A stretch of DNA of 64,000 nt. Source: Thalassotalea hakodatensis (GTDB lineage: Bacteria; Pseudomonadota; Gammaproteobacteria; Enterobacterales; Alteromonadaceae). Of the stretch, positions 59,626 to 64,000 are shown piece by piece. The position numbers and the translations under genes are program-made. Where the stretch lies: contig NZ_AP027365.1 in NCBI RefSeq assembly GCF_030295995.1, positions 3,008,066 through 3,072,065 of the forward strand. Reading direction: 5' to 3'. How positions within the stretch are numbered: the first letter of the stretch is position 1; the number at the start of each line of letters is the position of its first letter. The notes beneath the pieces are model-generated. The model made no database searches. It was given only the letters and a program-made list of their open reading frames with translations, and was not told where the DNA came from.

Positions 59626-60210
59626 ATGAATTCCGATCGTTGTCAGCACGTTTTCACCGCTATTGATAAAATCAACCGCCAAGATCCAAATAAGCTCACC
59701 ATCAATCAAGAAAGTATTGCTAAAGAGTTAGTTTACGGTCACCAAATGACTGCTTGTTTGAATAAGTACTGGCCAAATGCCAGTGAATGTTTACAAATAG
59801 CGGTACGTGCGCAACATGTAAAACGTTGGCATATAGCACGCTCCGAATATCCTACAGGTAAACAAGGCTATCTTACTTGGCGAAAAGAGTTAGGGAAAAT
59901 GCACGCTGATATAGCCAAAAAGATTATGCTAGAACATGGTTATAATGAGCAAGAAGCTGAACACACCGCTAAAATTATTAGAAAAGAAAAGTTAAAACGA
60001 GATCAAGACAGCCAAACACTCGAAGATGTTGCATGTTTGGTGTTTTTACAACATTACTTTGCACCGTTTGCTGAAAAACATAGCGATGAAAAAGTAATTT
60101 CTATCTTGCAAAAAACATGGAGAAAAATGTCCGACAAGAGCCATGAAATAGCCTTGAAATTGACGTTACCTGAACACTTAGCAGCATTAGTAAACAAAGC
60201 ACTTAGCTAA
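59626..60210 (+). CDS. DUF4202-family protein
   Basis: About 194 residues matching the DUF4202 pattern: FTAIDKINRQDPNKLTI, KELVYGHQMTACL, IAVRAQHVKRWHIARSEYP, LEDVACLVFLQHYFAPFA, LQKTWRKMSDKSHEIALKL. The conserved His and Asp residues suggest an HD-like metal site, but no function is established. I use the ATG at 59626; a TTG at 59611 is possible. Divergent from pyrG. Confidence 0.8.
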   Translation: MNSDRCQHVFTAIDKINRQDPNKLTINQESIAKELVYGHQMTACLNKYWPNASECLQIAVRAQHVKRWHIARSEYPTGKQGYLTWRKELGKMHADIAKKIMLEHGYNEQEAEHTAKIIRKEKLKRDQDSQTLEDVACLVFLQHYFAPFAEKHSDEKVISILQKTWRKMSDKSHEIALKLTLPEHLAALVNKALS

Positions 60211-60321
60211 ACTGTTACTCAGTATTGGTAGTACGCCTCTCTATAAATAGGCTGAAAGCCAAAACATACCGAAGCATAAACTAGGAATGATCAAATAATA
60301 CCAATTTAATTAAATTGGTAT

Positions 60322-60690
60322 TTACTTTAATGGATGATTACCCTCTGCTATCGGCAACTTACATATGAAAATGAATGGTCCTGCAATTAATGCTACCACT
60401 AGAATTTTCAACCAAATATTGTCCATGACATACACAGACCAGCTGGCTGCAAATACAATTGAAACCAAAGCAACGACCTTACCTCTTTTAGGGATACTCT
60501 TAGATTGTTGCCAGTGGTAAATTAATGGACCAAATACTTTATTAGCCAGTAACATGTTATAAAGACGAGGCGACGATTTTGCAAAACACGCCGCGGCCAC
60601 CAACAAAAATGGCGTGGTAGGTAAAAGAGGTAACACTGCGCCAAGGGCTGCGAGTGAGACAAACAATATGCCAATAACTTTTAACAACAA
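60322..60690 (-). CDS. YbaN/DUF454-family inner-membrane protein
   Basis: About 122 residues with three hydrophobic segments and the family core GAVLPLLPTTPFLLVAAACF, AKSSPRLYNMLL and FGPLIYHWQQSKSIPKRGK. I start at a TTG at 60690, seven bases after AAGGA; the open frame reaches a TTG at 60732. Function unknown. Confidence 0.8.
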   Translation of the reverse strand: MLLKVIGILFVSLAALGAVLPLLPTTPFLLVAAACFAKSSPRLYNMLLANKVFGPLIYHWQQSKSIPKRGKVVALVSIVFAASWSVYVMDNIWLKILVVALIAGPFIFICKLPIAEGNHPLK

Positions 60691-60823
60691 TAGAGCATCC
60701 TTGTGTTCAATTTTGCTCTTACAGTATAGCAAAAAATATTATTGACGTTTCATATTCACATAGTATTTGATTTTTCTTCTAGTGAGGCTGCATAAGGTAG
60801 CCCTTCTGAACAGGGCTATCACT

Positions 60824-61918
60824 TTAGTCGCGGTTTTTTAACGGTAATTGCTTACCATCTAATGTGCCACGCCACTTTTTATCGCCATCTACAATTAACA
60901 CTTCGCCATATTGACCACGCTTGATGCTTGAATCAATTGCAATAACTCTACCTTGATGTTTTGTCAGCACTTCTTTCTGTGAAGTGTGACCAACAACTAG
61001 GTGTTCCACATCAAAATGCTTAAGCAATAAATCAATTTCAGCAGATGTTGCACCATTATCTTTTAATAAACCTCGATACCAAATAGGCCCTTTAGATTTA
61101 TGCATGAACTGACCTAAGTCATCTCTAGGCCCAGTAATTTCTCGTTCTACTAAATTTTCTTTAAAGCTTTTATTGATCATTGCTAGAGTAAGCTTTTGTT
61201 CAACTAATTCAGGATGAAAGCCACCATGAGCAAACAACATATTGTTTATTTTTACTAATACAGGCTTACTTCTTAACCAGTCGCCAAGCACAGAACCTTT
61301 ATCGAACAATAACTCAAATGGTGTTTCAAGTATTCTGGCAACGTCAATGTATTTAGGGTGTAAATAACGCAAGTTTCCATTAAGTACCATTACTTCATGG
61401 TTACCTAATAATAAATGCACATAACCACCTGCAGCTTTTGCTTGTTGTTCAAGCTGATAAACAAACCATAATATTTCAGTCACTTTGGCACCACGATCAA
61501 AAATATCGCCGGTGATCACAAAATGTCCTTTACCTAATGCCCAATTGCCATCACGATCAATAACACCATTACTTTGGAGTAAACGCTTCATGATCGCATA
61601 TTGACCATGAAAATCACTTGTTGCTACAACACGTTGTTTGGTGTTGTAAATAAGTGTTGTTTTTTCAATAAAATCAATATTCGACAACGTTACAGGGTAA
61701 CCACAGTGATCAATTTGCATGCGTGCAATAAATGATAATCCTTGATAGCGTTTTGCTTGACTGTTAATAACACACTCAACAGAAAGCTCACCCTTTTGTT
61801 TTTTGATATAAGGCCCATCAGAAACAACCATCGATTGCTCATCACCTTTTGCATAACTTAAAGCACTCGCTCCAAGTAACCCAATCAGTAGCCATTTACC
61901 GATATTAGACATATTCAT
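60824..61918 (-). CDS. Exported calcineurin-like (PPP-type) metallophosphoesterase
   Basis: About 364 residues with a signal peptide (NIGKWLLIGLLGASALSYAKG) and the full metal-binding set: TSDFHGQ, GDIFDRGAKV, LLGNHEVM, FAHGGFHPE and VVGHTSQKE. Related to serine/threonine phosphatase or Shewanella-type cold-active phosphatases; the substrate is unknown. I use the ATG at 61918, after AAGAG, rather than the longer frame to 61966. Confidence 0.85.
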   Translation of the reverse strand: MNMSNIGKWLLIGLLGASALSYAKGDEQSMVVSDGPYIKKQKGELSVECVINSQAKRYQGLSFIARMQIDHCGYPVTLSNIDFIEKTTLIYNTKQRVVATSDFHGQYAIMKRLLQSNGVIDRDGNWALGKGHFVITGDIFDRGAKVTEILWFVYQLEQQAKAAGGYVHLLLGNHEVMVLNGNLRYLHPKYIDVARILETPFELLFDKGSVLGDWLRSKPVLVKINNMLFAHGGFHPELVEQKLTLAMINKSFKENLVEREITGPRDDLGQFMHKSKGPIWYRGLLKDNGATSAEIDLLLKHFDVEHLVVGHTSQKEVLTKHQGRVIAIDSSIKRGQYGEVLIVDGDKKWRGTLDGKQLPLKNRD

Positions 61919-62034
61919 ACCTATAACTCTTAAATAAAAAACACATCCCTGTGCTGCATTTAGCAATAACGTCCATATCGCTTGATTTCACGTCCTTGTG
62001 AAAATGATTCGTCCAGAGAGAATTTATAAGCTGA

Positions 62035-64000
62035 TTAAAACTTCACTTCTGCGCCAGCATATATGAATCGTCCTTTTCCGCCGCCGTAAGAGCTGTCATA
62101 GTTGCCTTTACCACCTAAGATAAATGGTCCATTGTTATCAAATACGTTGTTAACACCACCAAATAGGCGTAATTCTGCACCATTGCTTAAATCAGTGCTG
62201 TAAGAAACAGACACGTCATTACGTACATATGATGGTAAGAATAACTGGTATGGTTTTTCTGGGTTATCAACACATACACTTGAATCTTCAGCACATGCCG
62301 CATAATACTCAGTGATCACGCCACCATTACCTTCTGCATCAAGTGGTTCGTAGTAGTCATCATAACGCGACTTACTTGAAACAACATCGCTCTTATACTT
62401 CATGCTCCAACGTACACGCCAGCTATCTTTGTACCAAGTTACAGAAGCACTTGCCGCATCTTGGAAGACGTCAGCAGATAATGAACCTGTGTAATCTGTT
62501 GTGTATTGACCGTCAGGAGATGTTTTTGTTTCTTGATAACTTATTACATGAGTCCAATCGGCTTTAATTTTAACATTACCATATTCATTTAAGTCAAAAC
62601 GATATTCCGCAGCAACATCATAACCACTGGTACTGATTTCATCTTGGTTATAAAGACGTTGCATAACACCGGTAATTTGCCCATCACTAGGGTCACGTTC
62701 AACATCATTACAGAACGGGTTATCGTTACCAAAAGGTTCTGATGAATCAAAGCAGAATTCGATAATATCTTCATTGCCAAAAGAGGTGATCGCATCTTCA
62801 ATTGAAATGTCATAATAATCAATCGCCATTCTAAAACCATCTAAGAATGCCGGCGCCATGGTAATACCAAGTGTGACGGTTTCCGCCGTTTCTTCAAACA
62901 AGTCGGCATTACCCACATTAGGTGAATAACCGCTATTCTCATCTTCAAATTCGCCTTCAGCAGCAATTTCAGCAGCAATACCTGGAATTTGTCGACAATT
63001 CGCATGGCCAGGATCTGTAGACGTAGCAGTAACTCCATCACAAATATCGTCAAACGAATCGTAATCACCACGCGGAGGTGACATTGCTTCAGTAATGGTA
63101 GGAGCACGTTGCGCACGAGCCCAGTTTGCACGAACCGCATAACCTTCAATAGGCTCCCATACAAGGCCAGCTTTGTAACTTTGTACAAGATCAATATTAT
63201 CCAGGTCGTATTCGGCTAAACGAACAGATACTTCAGCACTTAAGTTTTTAGCACCTTCAACATCTTTTAGTAACGGAAATGCCGCTTCTGCAAATACTTC
63301 AGCCACACTTAAATCACCTTTAAAGTCAGGTACATAGTTAAATGTAACGCCACCTTCAGGTACATTAGTACTAACATCCTGTGTATCTTTTCGATATTCA
63401 AAACCAAAAACCGAAGACACCATACCTGCTGGCATTTCAAATAAATCGCCCGCCATATAACCTAAAACATTAAACTGCTCAATCTTAGTGTTGATACCTG
63501 GATTAGCACGAATATAGTCAGCCGCTTCATCCGAAATAGCGCCTTCACCAAACATGTTTAACGGCACACAGCCTTCACCGCGAGCAGTCGCGTCAACACA
63601 TTGATAACCGCCATTACCGTCACTTTCTACATCTAAGGCATTACGCACATTAGCGACATATAGTTCATTGAATCTACGTTGGTTTTGTTCGAACTTACCA
63701 AAACCTACGGATAAATCCCAATCCCAATCGCCATCTAACATGGTACCTTGTAAACCGGCCCATGAACGAATCGTTCGACGAGTATTATCGGTAACAATGT
63801 TACCTACTTCAGCAAAATTTCTGTCCCATTTAACACCTCGTGAACTTGCTTGATCACGAATTTCTTCTGGCATAAATGGGTTATTTTTAGGAATACGACC
63901 GATACAATCAGCACCAAACTCACCTGTAGAGATATCATGCGTCACAATAGAGTCACATTCATCTTCACTTTCAGGTGCTTTATCATTGATTGAACGATTA
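62035..64000 (-). CDS. TonB-dependent outer-membrane receptor, C-terminal part (runs off right edge)
   Basis: About 655 residues of an outer-membrane beta-barrel transporter; the frame stays open to base 64000. Alternating beta strands, paired cysteines in extracellular loops (CDGVTATSTDPGHANC, CFDSSEPFGNDNPFC), LFGGVNNVFDNNGPF and the aromatic C-terminus GRFIYAGAEVKF are typical. The plug domain and TonB box lie outside. Cysteine-rich loops resemble receptors for carbohydrates or peptides in Alteromonadales, but the substrate cannot be named. Confidence 0.9.
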   Translation of the reverse strand, partial: NRSINDKAPESEDECDSIVTHDISTGEFGADCIGRIPKNNPFMPEEIRDQASSRGVKWDRNFAEVGNIVTDNTRRTIRSWAGLQGTMLDGDWDWDLSVGFGKFEQNQRRFNELYVANVRNALDVESDGNGGYQCVDATARGEGCVPLNMFGEGAISDEAADYIRANPGINTKIEQFNVLGYMAGDLFEMPAGMVSSVFGFEYRKDTQDVSTNVPEGGVTFNYVPDFKGDLSVAEVFAEAAFPLLKDVEGAKNLSAEVSVRLAEYDLDNIDLVQSYKAGLVWEPIEGYAVRANWARAQRAPTITEAMSPPRGDYDSFDDICDGVTATSTDPGHANCRQIPGIAAEIAAEGEFEDENSGYSPNVGNADLFEETAETVTLGITMAPAFLDGFRMAIDYYDISIEDAITSFGNEDIIEFCFDSSEPFGNDNPFCNDVERDPSDGQITGVMQRLYNQDEISTSGYDVAAEYRFDLNEYGNVKIKADWTHVISYQETKTSPDGQYTTDYTGSLSADVFQDAASASVTWYKDSWRVRWSMKYKSDVVSSKSRYDDYYEPLDAEGNGGVITEYYAACAEDSSVCVDNPEKPYQLFLPSYVRNDVSVSYSTDLSNGAELRLFGGVNNVFDNNGPFILGGKGNYDSSYGGGKGRFIYAGAEVKF

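Overview
The window looks like the chromosome of an AT-rich marine gammaproteobacterium of the Alteromonadales, most like the Colwelliaceae (Thalassotalea/Colwellia). This is judged from gene content and order (queA-tgt-yajC-secDF; holD-rimI; smp/serB; pyrG-eno-ftsB-ispDF-truD-surE-pcm-nlpD-rpoS-mutS), a PEP-CTERM protein and a TonB-dependent receptor. No database search was possible, so the genus is an inference.

Host region 1 (1-32.9 kb) holds a partial CHASE3 sensor, the queA-tgt-yajC-secD-secF run, aceK, tRNA-Trp, a TPR-PAS-GGDEF-EAL protein, holD-rimI, prfC, argS, an HDOD protein, tatD, smp/serB, a large PilZ protein, radA, a lipocalin-like protein, an M13 peptidase, metA-metH behind tandem met boxes, and recA with a classic SOS promoter.

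Provirus (32,968-44,134, about 11.1 kb). An integrated tailless virus related to corticovirus PM2 sits between recA and the mutS side of the chromosome. It carries a tyrosine integrase, a 270-aa double-jelly-roll major capsid protein, an FtsK/HerA-type packaging ATPase, many small membrane proteins, a lysozyme-like protein, a DUF1353 protein, a lipoprotein and a small HTH regulator. It is bounded by a perfect 32-bp direct repeat. The recA-side copy contains the -35 element, A-tract and nearly all of the LexA box of the recA promoter, so the virus appears to have integrated into the SOS operator of recA and rebuilt the promoter. I see no replication initiator gene. Instead there are two similar inverted pairs of DnaA boxes (34,077-34,186) and a roughly 0.9-kb gene-poor region full of hairpins (42.1-43.0 kb). 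Four viral genes share an identical 12-base motif, TGTCGGGAGACA, in which the Shine-Dalgarno sequence lies in the GGGA loop of a small hairpin. Overlapping micro-genes of 30-59 codons, several predicted to cross a membrane, fill the gaps in the virion operon.

Host region 2 (44.1-64 kb) holds a PEP-CTERM protein, mutS, then rpoS-nlpD-yqaA-pcm-surE-truD-ispF-ispD-ftsB on the minus strand, an MscS channel, eno, pyrG, a DUF4202 protein, a YbaN-like protein, a PPP-type phosphoesterase, and the C-terminal part of a TonB-dependent receptor running off the right edge.
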